Assembly (NCBI RefSeq): GCF_000284295.1
Contig: NC_017093.1
Coordinates: 5,704,001 to 5,768,000 of the forward strand
Source of the DNA: Actinoplanes missouriensis 431
GTDB lineage: Bacteria > Actinomycetota > Actinomycetes > Mycobacteriales > Micromonosporaceae
DNA: 64,000 nucleotides
Reading direction: 5' to 3'
Positions 16,676 through 24,985 of the stretch are shown here, in pieces. A model generated the notes under the pieces. That model did no database searches, was not told the DNA's origin, and worked only from the letters and a program-made list of their open reading frames with translations. The translations under genes were made by a program, and so were the position numbers. How positions within the stretch are numbered: position 1 is the stretch's first letter; the number at the start of each line of letters is the position of its first letter.

Positions 16676-16695
16676 TAACAGCTATGTAGCCGTTA
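16676..16695. promoter_or_regulatory. 20-bp imperfect palindrome TAACAGCTATGTAGCCGTTA
   Basis: 16 of 20 positions are symmetrical (TAAC-n-GCTA-nn-TAGC-n-GTTA). It shares AACAGCTATGT with the XRE upstream region and lies in the 314-bp gap between the DUF6232 and GntR starts, a plausible operator. Confidence 0.5.
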
Positions 16696-16758
16696 AACGC
16701 ATTCATTCAAGTCTTTCCCGCGTGTCACTGCGCCCCAGCGCACCCTGGATAGGGCATC

Positions 16759-16770
16759 CTAGGAACCTAG
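16759..16770. promoter_or_regulatory. Candidate GntR operator CTAGGAACCTAG
   Basis: Perfect 5-bp arms CTAGG/CCTAG with a 2-base spacer, 20 bases upstream of the GntR start. Position suits autoregulation. Confidence 0.5.
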
Positions 16771-16790
16771 CCAAAGGCGCGGGAGGGAAG

Positions 16791-17582
16791 ATGACGATCA
16801 ATCCGGGCAACCCGGAGTTTCCCCATCGGCAGATCTCCAACCAGCTCAAGGAGCGGGTCCGGCGCGGCGACTGGCAGCCCGGCGAGCGGCTCCCCTCGAT
16901 CCCGGCCATGGCCGAGATGTTCGGGGTGGCGAAACAGACCGTCCAGCGCGCCGTCGACCAGCTGCGGGTCGAGGGCATCCTGATCACCAAACCCGGATCC
17001 GGTACGTATGTCCGGGGCACCCGCCGCCGTCTGAACCGTCTCTCCCGTGGCCGGTACGGCGCCCACCGGGGATACCACGCCGACCTCGCCGCCCGGTACC
17101 GCCAGCAGCTCGTCCGGGTCGGCCGCGAGCCCGCCCCGCCGGAGGTCGCCGACGCGTTCGGGGTGCGGGACGGCACCGAGCTGCTGGTCCGCCGGCACGT
17201 GGTCCGCACCGACGACGCGACGGTCGAGCTCGGCGCGTCCTGGTTCCGGGTCACCGACGCGAGCGGCACCTCGCTGGAACGCCTGGAGGCGTTCGGCCGC
17301 CCTCTCTACCAGGAGGCCGAGGAGGCGATCGGCCGCCGGTACGCCCAGGCCACCGACACGATCAGCGCCCGGCAGCCCAGCCGGGAGGAGGCGGAGATCC
17401 TCCAGATCCGGCCGGACACCCCGGTGCTGCACCTGCTGCACGTCGCGTTCGACGAGACCCGCAAGCCGATCGAGGTGGCGCAGGCGACCTGGCCGGGCCC
17501 GATGACCACGCTGACCGAGGAGTACCGGATCCCGGCGCCGGCTCCGGAACCCGACCCCGATCCGGGCCTGACCTTAGCGTGA
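16791..17582 (+). CDS. GntR-family regulator with UTRA-type effector domain
   Basis: A 263-residue regulator with an N-terminal winged helix (about 10-75, QISNQLKERVRRGDWQPGER and GVAKQTVQRAVDQLRVEG) and a C-terminal UTRA domain (about 95-245) that binds a small effector in HutC-type members. ATG 16791 follows GGGAGGGAAG. No metabolic gene is adjacent on this strand, so the effector is unknown. Its end overlaps the convergent hydrolase gene by 9 bp. Confidence 0.9.
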   Translation: MTINPGNPEFPHRQISNQLKERVRRGDWQPGERLPSIPAMAEMFGVAKQTVQRAVDQLRVEGILITKPGSGTYVRGTRRRLNRLSRGRYGAHRGYHADLAARYRQQLVRVGREPAPPEVADAFGVRDGTELLVRRHVVRTDDATVELGASWFRVTDASGTSLERLEAFGRPLYQEAEEAIGRRYAQATDTISARQPSREEAEILQIRPDTPVLHLLHVAFDETRKPIEVAQATWPGPMTTLTEEYRIPAPAPEPDPDPGLTLA

Positions 17583-18863
17583 TATCCCGGCCATGACGGC
17601 GGTGAAGCCGTCCGGGTCCTCGAACATCGCCCGGTGTCCCCCGCCGGGCAGCACGAAGAGCCGCTTGGACGGCGCCCGCAACGCGTCGTACCACGGCTGG
17701 AACAGCTCGGCCAGCCCGCGCATCTCTCGCTCACCCTGGACGAAGTAGGCGGGCACCGCCAGGTCGGGCACGTCCCGGCGCAGGTCCACCTCCTGCATCC
17801 GGGGATACAGCGTGTGCCAGGTGTCCATGATTGCCGTCATCGTGTGCGCCTTCCGCAGGGGCGTGTACTCGGACGCTCCGAGATCCAGATCCGGCGTGGG
17901 CAGTCCGTAGGCCGCGTTCTCGTACTGAAGAAAAGGTTCGTAACCCCAGAAATCCCGGTACGGGGGTACGCCCTGACGCTCCAGCCGATCGGCCACGTCC
18001 CGGCGACCGGTGGAGCGCGCCCACGCCAGGATGTCCGTGTAGAAGATCCGATCGCTGGCCAGCAGGTCCACGGCCTGGCCGGTCCCGATGTAGGCGTGAT
18101 AGCGGGACGGCTCCCGGTGGGCCGCCAGCGCTCCCGGGATCGACCCGCCGGAGAAGGCGAGCAGGTAGATCTTCGACTGGTGGAAGCGGTCACGCAGGTA
18201 GTCGGTGACGGACAGGACGTCGGACACCTCGTCGTCGACCGTCACGTCCGGGGACGGATACGCGCGCCGGTCCATGGTCGCCACCACGAACGTCTCCTCC
18301 AGACCGGACAGCCGGGTCCGCATGGTGCCCTGCTCCGAGCCGCCCGGCGTGCCCGGCACGAACAGCAGGACCGGCCGCGCGGCGTCCCGGCCCCGGATCA
18401 GCACGCTCAGGCCGTCCACGCTGGTCAGTTCCGCGATGCCACCGGGGATCGGCGGGGTGCGGGCCGGGATCGCGACGGCCACGGTGAGTGTCGCCAGCAG
18501 AGCGGCCGCCGTCCCGCCGAGGATCCGGCGCCGGAGCAGACGGGGCGCCAGCGCGCCGAGCATCATCGGCAGCAGCGCCAGCACCCCGTGCACGCCGCGT
18601 CCGGTGACCAGCGCGATCACGCCGAACGGGCTGAGGTGCGGCGCGTCGACGGACGGGCCGGAGGTGCGGAGTCGGACGAGTTCGCAGGTCACGGCGTACA
18701 GGAAAGGGGTTGCCAGGAACGCCCGGCGGGAGCGGGCCGCGAGCAGGCCCACGGCGAAGCTGATCGCGATCGTCAGGAGGGCGTCGGCGGAGGTGAGAGG
18801 GCCGCGCGGCATCCACCAGGCGGAGACCGCGCCCCAGAGCACGGCGGGAAGCATCCAGATCAT
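17574..18863 (-). CDS. Membrane-anchored alpha/beta hydrolase
   Basis: A 429-residue protein. The first 135 residues hold about four hydrophobic helices; the rest is an alpha/beta-hydrolase domain. LFVPGTPGGSEQG is the oxyanion-hole loop, Ser in AFSGGSIPG is the likely nucleophile and GGGHRAMFE carries the catalytic His; the acid is probably in the YFVQGERE segment. The substrate is unknown. The stop overlaps the GntR gene end on the opposite strand. The start diverges from a sensor kinase, with 109 bp between. Confidence 0.83.
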   Translation of the reverse strand: MIWMLPAVLWGAVSAWWMPRGPLTSADALLTIAISFAVGLLAARSRRAFLATPFLYAVTCELVRLRTSGPSVDAPHLSPFGVIALVTGRGVHGVLALLPMMLGALAPRLLRRRILGGTAAALLATLTVAVAIPARTPPIPGGIAELTSVDGLSVLIRGRDAARPVLLFVPGTPGGSEQGTMRTRLSGLEETFVVATMDRRAYPSPDVTVDDEVSDVLSVTDYLRDRFHQSKIYLLAFSGGSIPGALAAHREPSRYHAYIGTGQAVDLLASDRIFYTDILAWARSTGRRDVADRLERQGVPPYRDFWGYEPFLQYENAAYGLPTPDLDLGASEYTPLRKAHTMTAIMDTWHTLYPRMQEVDLRRDVPDLAVPAYFVQGEREMRGLAELFQPWYDALRAPSKRLFVLPGGGHRAMFEDPDGFTAVMAGISR

Positions 18864-18972
18864 GGTGAATACGATGGCGACGGCCCTGGTCAGCGCACAC
18901 CGGCCGGGGGATATACCGCCGGCGATACTTTGGTAGGTGTTCGGCGGCGGCCCCGGCTTCTAGGCTTCGGAC

Positions 18973-20124
18973 ATGTTCTTCGCCCTGCTGGTGCCGGATT
19001 CCGGCGACACCGGTCCTCGTGACCGGCTCGCCGACGGCATCGCGATCGTCCTGGCGCTGGCCTACGGGTCGGTCATGGTGGTGCTGGGTGACGCGGCCGA
19101 TCCGGGCGCCTTCCTGCCCCTGCCTGCCGACGTGGCGGCCGGGGTCGCCGCGGCGGCCGCGTTGCTGGTCCGGCGACGACATCCGCTCGGGGTCACGGTG
19201 GCGCTGCTGCCGCTCGGCGCGATCTCGGTGATGGCCACCGGTCCGATTCTGATCGCCCTCTTCACCGCGGCGATCCGCCTGCCCGCACGGGTGCCGATCC
19301 TGCTCGGCGCGCTCAACGTGGCCACCGCGGGCCTCTACTTCCTGCTGCACGACAGACCGGCCGCCGACATCTGGGTGGATTTCGCGATGCGCGGCGTGGT
19401 CACCGCGGCGGCGCTCGGGTGGGGACTGTTCACTCAGGCGTACCGGCGGCTCACCGCCTCGCTGCGCGATCAGGCCGCCCGTCTGGAGTCCGAGCAGCAG
19501 CTCCGCGCCGACCAGGCGAGACTCACCGAGCGGGCCCGGATCGCGCGGGAGATGCACGACGTTCTCGCGCACCGGATGTCGCTGATCAGCCTGCATGCGG
19601 GCGCCCTCGAGGTGCGCGGGACGGTCTCGGCGGAGGAGTTGTCGATCGCGGCCGGGGCGATCCGGACCGGCGCGCACGATGCCCTCGACGAGCTGCGGGC
19701 GGTCGTCGGGGTGGCGCGCACCCGGCCGGAGCCGCCGCAGCCCGGTCTCGGCGACCTTCCGGAGCTGGTGGCGGGCGTGCGCGAGGCCGGGATGAGCGTC
19801 GACTTCACGAGCGTGGTGCCCGCCGACGGTCCGCCGGTCGTGCTCGGCCGCACCGCCTACCGGATCATCCAGGAGGGCCTCACCAACGCCCACCGGCACG
19901 GGTCCGGGCCGGCCGCGTCGGTGCGCGTGCGGGGTGCCGCCGGGCACGGTCTGCGCATCACGATCATCAACCCCCTCGGGGGTACGGGTGGAGCAGCGGC
20001 CCCACGAGACGGCCTCGGCCTCATCGGCATCGCGGAGCGGGTGGCGCTCGCCGGCGGGACCGTCCGGTTCGGGCCGGAACGTGAGGAGTTCCGGCTGGAG
20101 GCGGAGCTGCCGTGGCCGGCGTGA
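18973..20124 (+). CDS. Sensor histidine kinase, NarL-system type
   Basis: 383 residues with about five membrane helices (20-155), a coiled segment, then a HisKA_3 domain with phospho-acceptor His195 (REMHDVLAHR) and a HATPase domain (N-box YRIIQEGLTNAHRH; G-box DGLGLIGIAERV). No large extracellular sensor is present, so signals are probably sensed in the membrane. It overlaps the regulator gene by 13 bp; together they form a two-component system. Confidence 0.93.
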   Translation: MFFALLVPDSGDTGPRDRLADGIAIVLALAYGSVMVVLGDAADPGAFLPLPADVAAGVAAAAALLVRRRHPLGVTVALLPLGAISVMATGPILIALFTAAIRLPARVPILLGALNVATAGLYFLLHDRPAADIWVDFAMRGVVTAAALGWGLFTQAYRRLTASLRDQAARLESEQQLRADQARLTERARIAREMHDVLAHRMSLISLHAGALEVRGTVSAEELSIAAGAIRTGAHDALDELRAVVGVARTRPEPPQPGLGDLPELVAGVREAGMSVDFTSVVPADGPPVVLGRTAYRIIQEGLTNAHRHGSGPAASVRVRGAAGHGLRITIINPLGGTGGAAAPRDGLGLIGIAERVALAGGTVRFGPEREEFRLEAELPWPA

Positions 20125-20813
20125 CCACCGGTCTGACGCCCGGGGCCGGCGGCGGGGTCCGGCCGATCCGGCTGCTTCTGGTGGATGACGATCCGCTGGT
20201 GCGGGCCGGTCTGCGGATTCTGGTGGGCGGGTCCGATGACATCGAAGTCGTCGGTGAGGCCGGCGACGGGGCGCAGGCCGTGACCGCCGCCGAGGCGCAC
20301 TGGCCCGACGTGATCCTGATGGACATCCGGATGCCGCGCGTCGACGGCCTGGTCGCCACCCGGCGCATCCGGGGCCGGCCGAACGCGCCGCAGGTGATCG
20401 TGCTGACGACGTTCGACGTGGACGAGTACGTGCTGGAGGCCCTCCGCGGCGGGGCCGGCGGGTTCCTGCTGAAGGACACGCCGCCCCGGGAGATCCTGGA
20501 GGCGGTGCGCACCGTGGCGTCGGGGGCCGCCACCCTCTCCCCCACGGCGATCCGCCGGCTGATCGACCACGTGGCCGACCCGGCGGCCGGCAACCGGCGG
20601 GCCCTGGCGCGGGCCCGGCTCGCCGCGTTGACCGGCCGGGAGACCGAGGTCGCGGTGCTGGTCGGGCACGGCCGCTCGAACGCCGAGATCGCGGGCGATC
20701 TGGGGATGGGCGTGCCGACCGTGAAGGGCCACGTGTCGCGGCTGCTGACGAAACTCGACCTGAACAACCGTGTCCAGATCGCCCTGCTGGTCCACGACGC
20801 CGAGCTGCTCTGA
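20112..20813 (+). CDS. NarL/LuxR-type response regulator
   Basis: 233 residues. The receiver has VDDD (about 24-27), Asp71 in LMDIRMPRVDG and Lys121, all canonical. The LuxR-type helix-turn-helix is at about 163-225 (LTGRETEVAVLVGHGRSNAEI). Phosphorylation by the preceding kinase is expected. GTG 20112 lies inside the kinase gene. An IS481-family element inserted 65 bp after its stop. Targets unknown; the membrane hydrolase on the other side of the kinase is a candidate. Confidence 0.92.
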   Translation: MAGVTTGLTPGAGGGVRPIRLLLVDDDPLVRAGLRILVGGSDDIEVVGEAGDGAQAVTAAEAHWPDVILMDIRMPRVDGLVATRRIRGRPNAPQVIVLTTFDVDEYVLEALRGGAGGFLLKDTPPREILEAVRTVASGAATLSPTAIRRLIDHVADPAAGNRRALARARLAALTGRETEVAVLVGHGRSNAEIAGDLGMGVPTVKGHVSRLLTKLDLNNRVQIALLVHDAELL

Positions 20814-20872
20814 CGCGCCGGGCCGCTGGCTCCCGGCCGCTGGCGCCGGCACGCTGGCGCCGACCCGCCGGT

Positions 20873-20878
20873 GCTAGC
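20873..20878. repeat. Target-site duplication, left copy (GCTAGC)
   Basis: Direct repeat of 22005-22010 flanking the insertion element. It matches the NCTAGN target preference of IS481-type elements. Confidence 0.85.
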
Positions 20879-21866
20879 TGTGATGTCCAGCCAGGTTGTT
20901 CAACCGGGTGATGGGTGCCAGTTTGCCGATGGCGGTGTGGGGTCTGTGGTGGTTGTAGTCGTGCAGGAATGCGGGTAGTGCGGCGCGGCGGGCTTTCTCC
21001 GAGGTGTAGAGCTTGGCGAAGGCCCAGCCGTCGGCCAGGGTGCGGTGGAAACGCTCGATCTTGCCGTTTGTCTGAGGCCGGTAAGGGCGCGTCTTCTTCA
21101 CCGTGATGCCCAGTTCGGCGCAGGTGTCTCGCCAGAGGTGTGATTTGTAGGCGGAGCCGTTGTCCGACAGCACTCGCCGGGTGGTGACGCCGCGTTCGGC
21201 GAACCAGGTGGTCGCGCGGCGTAGGACTGCGGTGGCGGTGACCGCGGTTTCGTCGTCGTGGATTTCGGCGTAGGCCACGCGGGAGTGGTCGTCGATGACG
21301 GTGTGCACGAACGCGGTGCCGATCATGGGGTTGTAGTGCTTGTTGCGTGGCTTGCCGATCGTGGTGGCCCGGTTCTTCTTGCCTTGCTGACGGCCGAGGT
21401 AGCGCCAGCCGCCTCCATCAGGCACGTTGCCGAGTTTCTTGACGTCGACATGCAGCAGGTCGCCGGGCTGGGCGTGTTCGTAGCGGCGGATCGGTTCGCC
21501 GGTGGCACGGTCGAGGTGAGACAGCCGGTTCGCTCGCTGGCGGAGCAGGACGGCGTGCACGGTGGAAGCTGCCAGGCCGATCTCATCGGCGATCGGGACC
21601 GGACCCCAGCGTCGTTTACGGCGTAGGTGCAGAATCTTGCGTACCACCGGTGCCGGGGTCCGGTTCGGCTGTCGGTGGGGTCGTGACGAGCGGTCGTGCA
21701 TGCCGGCTTCGCCTTCAGCGCGGTAGCGGCCGGCCCATTTCGCGGCGGTGCGCCAGGACACGTCGTAGCGTTCGGCTGCTCGTGCGGGTGACCAGCCGTG
21801 GTCCACGATCAGACGCGCCAGCCGCAATCGCGCTCGTGGGGTCAGCGCGGCGTTAGCGTGGGACAT
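20874..21866 (-). CDS. IS481-family transposase
   Basis: 330 residues from ATG 21866 (MSHANAALTP). Two N-terminal helix-turn-helix segments (about 8-45 and 75-110) precede an integrase-like DDE domain with Asp141, Asp235 (LSDNGSAYKS) and Glu271 (GKIERFHRTL). It is full length with no frameshift, so probably active. The last codon AGC and the stop TAG extend past the left inverted repeat into the duplicated target GCTAGC, so the target supplies the stop codon. Confidence 0.95.
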   Translation of the reverse strand: MSHANAALTPRARLRLARLIVDHGWSPARAAERYDVSWRTAAKWAGRYRAEGEAGMHDRSSRPHRQPNRTPAPVVRKILHLRRKRRWGPVPIADEIGLAASTVHAVLLRQRANRLSHLDRATGEPIRRYEHAQPGDLLHVDVKKLGNVPDGGGWRYLGRQQGKKNRATTIGKPRNKHYNPMIGTAFVHTVIDDHSRVAYAEIHDDETAVTATAVLRRATTWFAERGVTTRRVLSDNGSAYKSHLWRDTCAELGITVKKTRPYRPQTNGKIERFHRTLADGWAFAKLYTSEKARRAALPAFLHDYNHHRPHTAIGKLAPITRLNNLAGHHS

Positions 21867-22004
21867 GAAGGCCTCCAGCCTGGTGAGAGTGGTTCCGTGA
21901 CAGCTCCACTGCACCGTTGGAGGCCTTCATCTGTTCACAAGATCAGGTCTTGATCGTCAGATCGAGTGGTCGCACTTCCTCGACCAACGTCCCTGGACAT
22001 CACA
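20879..22004. mobile_element. IS481-family insertion sequence, complete (1,126 bp)
   Basis: The ends are inverted repeats: TGTGATGTCCAG at 20879-20890 and its complement at 21993-22004, extending to 17 of 20 matches further in. A 6-bp direct repeat GCTAGC flanks both sides. One intact DDE transposase fills it. The element is read right to left and lies between a response-regulator gene and a membrane-protein gene without breaking either. Perfect ends and an intact gene suggest recent insertion. Confidence 0.93.
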
Positions 22005-22010
22005 GCTAGC
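22005..22010. repeat. Target-site duplication, right copy (GCTAGC)
   Basis: Pairs with 20873-20878; see the insertion sequence. Confidence 0.85.
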
Positions 22011-22170
22011 CCGCCAACGCCGGGCCGCTGGCGCCGGGCCGCCGATGTCGGGCTGTGCCTGCCGCGCGAGCGGGCCGGGCCGGGCCGCCGGTGCCGGGCC
22101 GCGCGGGCGGGCCGGCCCGTCCGCGCTGCTGTGCCCGGACGGGCGTCCCTCTCGCGGGCGCCGGGGCCGG

Positions 22171-23577
22171 TCAGGCCGGGACTGCGGGGGCCGGGACGGG
22201 CAGGGCTGCGGGACGGTTCAGGTCGTGGGCCATCAGGGCGCAGCCGGCCAGCAGCAGGAGCGGGCCGGTCACGCCTATCGGGCCCAGGCCCAGGAACAGG
22301 AACGCCACGATGCCGGCCGCCACCAGGGCCGCCGCCGGCCAGCGGACCGTTCGGCTCGCTGCGGCGCCGGCGGCCACCGCGATCAGGCCGAGCAGGCTGA
22401 AGACCATGCCGGGGAGCGCCCAGCCGAACGTGAACGCCGCGTATCCGCCCAGAGCGTCGTTCACCCGGGTCGCGGTCGCCTCGTCCAGGACCTGGTGGGC
22501 GGCCAGGTCGGCGCTGTCGCCCACCATCAGGCCGCTGAAGTTGATCAAGGCGAGGACGGTGATCGCGGCGGCCACCCTGGTGAACGTTCCGGCCCGCGTG
22601 CGCCTTCCGGGGCGGGCGGAGGCGAGCAGCAGGACCGCGGGGATGAACAGCAGCCAGCCCAGGTGCAGGAGCAGCGCGCTGATCTGGGTCTGCACCGGCG
22701 ACGCCAGGGAGTCGGCCATGTCGCCGGTGTGGTCCGGGACGGTGGCCATTCCGGCGGCGAACGTGAGCGGGGCCGCGTACAGGGAGAAGAGGCCGAACCG
22801 GCGCCGGAAGGCCCCGAAGGTGTCCGGCTCCGCCGCGAGGCCGCCGGGCGAGCGAAGGTCCGGCTCCGCCATGGAGCCCGCGGGCGAGCGGAGGGCCGGC
22901 TCCGCCATGGAGCCCGCGGGCGAGCGGAGGGCCGGCTCCGCCGCGATGCTGCCGGGTGCGGGAGTGGCCGGGCGCAGCAGGCGGGCGGCGGCTGTTCCGT
23001 AGGCGCCGGTCATGACCAGCGGCCCGAGCAGGCAGAGCGGCACCGGGGAGATGGCGAACGCGAAGTACAGGGCGGTGCCGAGCAGCGCGGCCCCGGCGAT
23101 CCACCAGCTGATCACGCGGCCGCGTGCCGCCGCGATCGGGGTGAGCACCAGGGCGAGTCCCCAGCCGATCAGGCCGGGCCACTGCCAGCCGGCGATCGTC
23201 ACGGCGAGCGACTGGAACCGCTCGTCGACCGCCGCCACCTGGGCGTCCGGCAGGGTCTGCTCCAGGGCGAGGAGCACGAAGTCGTTCGCCATCAGCGCGG
23301 AGAACGTGGTCAGTCCGAGAATGACCGCGATCCAGGCGATCCGCGCGAGCACGGCGCCGCGCCGGCGGACGGGTGCGAGGAGAGCGAGCAGACCGGGTAC
23401 GAACAGGACCCACGCCCAGTGCAGCAGGATCGAATGGGCCAGTACGCCGTCCGGGTGCTGACGATAGATCCCGTAGCCCTCGGTGAGCCCCAGCGCCGGG
23501 TCGACCCCGGTGGCCACGGCCAGCAGCACGGGCGCCGTGACGAGGCAGGCGGCGCCGAAAACATCCTTGGTAGACAT
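22171..23577 (-). CDS. Internally duplicated multi-helix membrane protein
   Basis: A 468-residue protein made of two similar halves, each with about five to six hydrophobic helices. The halves share the layout HWAWVLFVPG/HLGWLLFIPA, LANDF/VGDSAD and GWQWPGLIGW/FGWALPGMVF. A linker near residues 215-260 is built from a 12-residue repeat (AEPALRSPAGSM). No catalytic motif is recognised and I cannot assign a family. The start at 23577 leaves 134 bp to the divergent sensor kinase, whose target it may be. Confidence 0.78.
   Translation of the reverse strand: MSTKDVFGAACLVTAPVLLAVATGVDPALGLTEGYGIYRQHPDGVLAHSILLHWAWVLFVPGLLALLAPVRRRGAVLARIAWIAVILGLTTFSALMANDFVLLALEQTLPDAQVAAVDERFQSLAVTIAGWQWPGLIGWGLALVLTPIAAARGRVISWWIAGAALLGTALYFAFAISPVPLCLLGPLVMTGAYGTAAARLLRPATPAPGSIAAEPALRSPAGSMAEPALRSPAGSMAEPDLRSPGGLAAEPDTFGAFRRRFGLFSLYAAPLTFAAGMATVPDHTGDMADSLASPVQTQISALLLHLGWLLFIPAVLLLASARPGRRTRAGTFTRVAAAITVLALINFSGLMVGDSADLAAHQVLDEATATRVNDALGGYAAFTFGWALPGMVFSLLGLIAVAAGAAASRTVRWPAAALVAAGIVAFLFLGLGPIGVTGPLLLLAGCALMAHDLNRPAALPVPAPAVPA
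22825..22940 (-). repeat. 36-bp tandem repeat (3+ copies) in the membrane-protein linker
   Basis: CGGCTCCGCC recurs at 22825, 22861, 22897 and 22933, a 36-bp period encoding 12 residues. It expands the cytosolic or periplasmic linker between the two halves. Confidence 0.92.
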
Positions 23578-23711
23578 GTCATCGGACGCTAGGAACCGCG
23601 GGGCCCGGCGTCGCCCGTACCCGGGATGATCGGTTCTCCCCCTCACGGGGGATGCGGAAGTCATCCCCGAGGTGGGTCCGCCCCGCACAGTCCAACCCCT
23701 ACGGTCGTGGC

Positions 23712-24824
23712 GTGAGCGTGAAGCGGTCGGATGTGGCGGTGGCGGTGGCGTTCGCCGTCTTCGCGCTCTTCGAGGAGTTCACCATCCGGATGCCCGGGGG
23801 CTGGTGGCCCTATGCGCTGGCCGGCTTCACCCTGCTGATCCTGTTCCGCCGGCGGATCCCGGTGCTCGCGATGGTCGCGAACGCCCTGGCCGCGACGCAG
23901 GTGTTCTACGTCGAGGCGACCATCGCCGACGAGAGGACCGTGAATTTCCGGCTGTGGCAGGTCGTCTCCATGATGATCATCTCTTACACGGTGGGCCGCG
24001 AGCGGCCGTCCGACAAGCGTGGCATCGCGGCCGTCGCGTTCACCTTCGCCATGTATTTCGGGTTCAACCCCGGCGATCCGATGGCCGACATCTTCTTCCC
24101 GATCGCGCCCTACCTACTGGGGCTGGGGGTGGCGGCGCAGGCCCGGCGCAGCGCGGAGTCGGCGCGGGTGCTCGCCGACCTCCGCGGGCAGCAGGCGCAC
24201 GACGCGGTCATGGAGGAACGGGTCCGGATCGCCCGCGAGCTGCACGACATGGTGGCGCACAGCGTGACCGTCATGGTGATCCAGGCGGGCGTGGTGCGCC
24301 GCCGGATGGAGGCCGGGCTCGACGTCGACCACGACCTGCTGCGCAGCATCGAGTCCGGCGGCCGGGACGCGGTCGGCGAGCTGCGCCGCACGCTGGGCCT
24401 GCTCCGCGGTGAGGAGAGCGGCGAGGAGAGCGGCGTCACGGTGCTGCCGCCGGCCGGGATGGATCGTCTGGACGAGCTGATAGCCCAGGTCCGGGAGGCG
24501 GGGCTGACCGTGACGGTGCGCCGGGAGGGCACGCCGGCGCCGCTGCTGCCCGCGGTGGACCTGTCGGCGTACCGGATCGTTCAGGAGGCGCTCACCAACG
24601 TGCTGAAACACGCCGGGCCGGTGCGGGTGACGGTCGGCATCGCCTATCGCGGGGACGGGGTGCATCTCTCGGTGGTCAACGACGGTCCGGTCGCGGCGGC
24701 GCCGGCGGGTGGCGGGCAGGGGCTGATCGGGATGCGGGAACGGGCCGCCCTCTTCGGCGGGGAGCTGACGGCGGGACCGTGCCCGGGCGGCGGCTTCGCG
24801 ATCACGGCACGGCTCCCCCGATGA
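23712..24824 (+). CDS. Sensor histidine kinase, NarL-system type
   Basis: 370 residues from GTG 23712. About four membrane helices (8-145), a HisKA_3 domain with His178 (RELHDMVAHSVTVM), and a HATPase domain (YRIVQEALTNVLKHAG; GQGLIGMRERAALFGG). The stop TGA overlaps an ATG (ATGA at 24821-24824) that opens a small repeat reading frame leading to the regulator gene. Partner is the regulator at 24982. Confidence 0.92.
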   Translation: MSVKRSDVAVAVAFAVFALFEEFTIRMPGGWWPYALAGFTLLILFRRRIPVLAMVANALAATQVFYVEATIADERTVNFRLWQVVSMMIISYTVGRERPSDKRGIAAVAFTFAMYFGFNPGDPMADIFFPIAPYLLGLGVAAQARRSAESARVLADLRGQQAHDAVMEERVRIARELHDMVAHSVTVMVIQAGVVRRRMEAGLDVDHDLLRSIESGGRDAVGELRRTLGLLRGEESGEESGVTVLPPAGMDRLDELIAQVREAGLTVTVRREGTPAPLLPAVDLSAYRIVQEALTNVLKHAGPVRVTVGIAYRGDGVHLSVVNDGPVAAAPAGGGQGLIGMRERAALFGGELTAGPCPGGGFAITARLPR

Positions 24825-24955
24825 GCCGCCGACGCGCCGACGCCCCGATGAGCCGCCGACGCGCGGACGCCCCGGCGAGCCCCCGACGCGCGGACGCCCC
24901 GGCGAGCCGGCAACCCGCGGACGCCCCGGCGAGCCGGCACCGCGGGCACACCCCG
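24816..24955 (+). repeat. 27-bp tandem repeat between kinase and regulator genes
   Basis: About five units starting CCCCGATGAGCC or CCCCGGCGAGCC, each with (C/G)GACG at the end. The early units repeat the CCCGATGAGC context that is also found at the regulator start (24978-24987), so the array looks like an expansion of the kinase/regulator junction itself. Confidence 0.92.
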
Positions 24956-24985
24956 GCAAATCACGGCGGCGGGCCCGCCCGATGA
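24821..24985 (+). CDS. Possible 54-aa repeat peptide bridging kinase and regulator
   Basis: The frame opens at the ATG that overlaps the kinase stop (ATGA) and closes at a TGA that overlaps the regulator ATG (ATGA, 24982-24985). It encodes six 9-residue units, MSRRRADAP twice, then ASPRRADAP, ASRQPADAP, ASRHRGHTP and ANHGGGPAR. Both overlaps make it suited to carry ribosomes from one gene to the next. The peptide is basic and disordered and may have no function itself. It could also be untranslated repeat DNA. Confidence 0.4.
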   Translation: MSRRRADAPMSRRRADAPASPRRADAPASRQPADAPASRHRGHTPANHGGGPAR

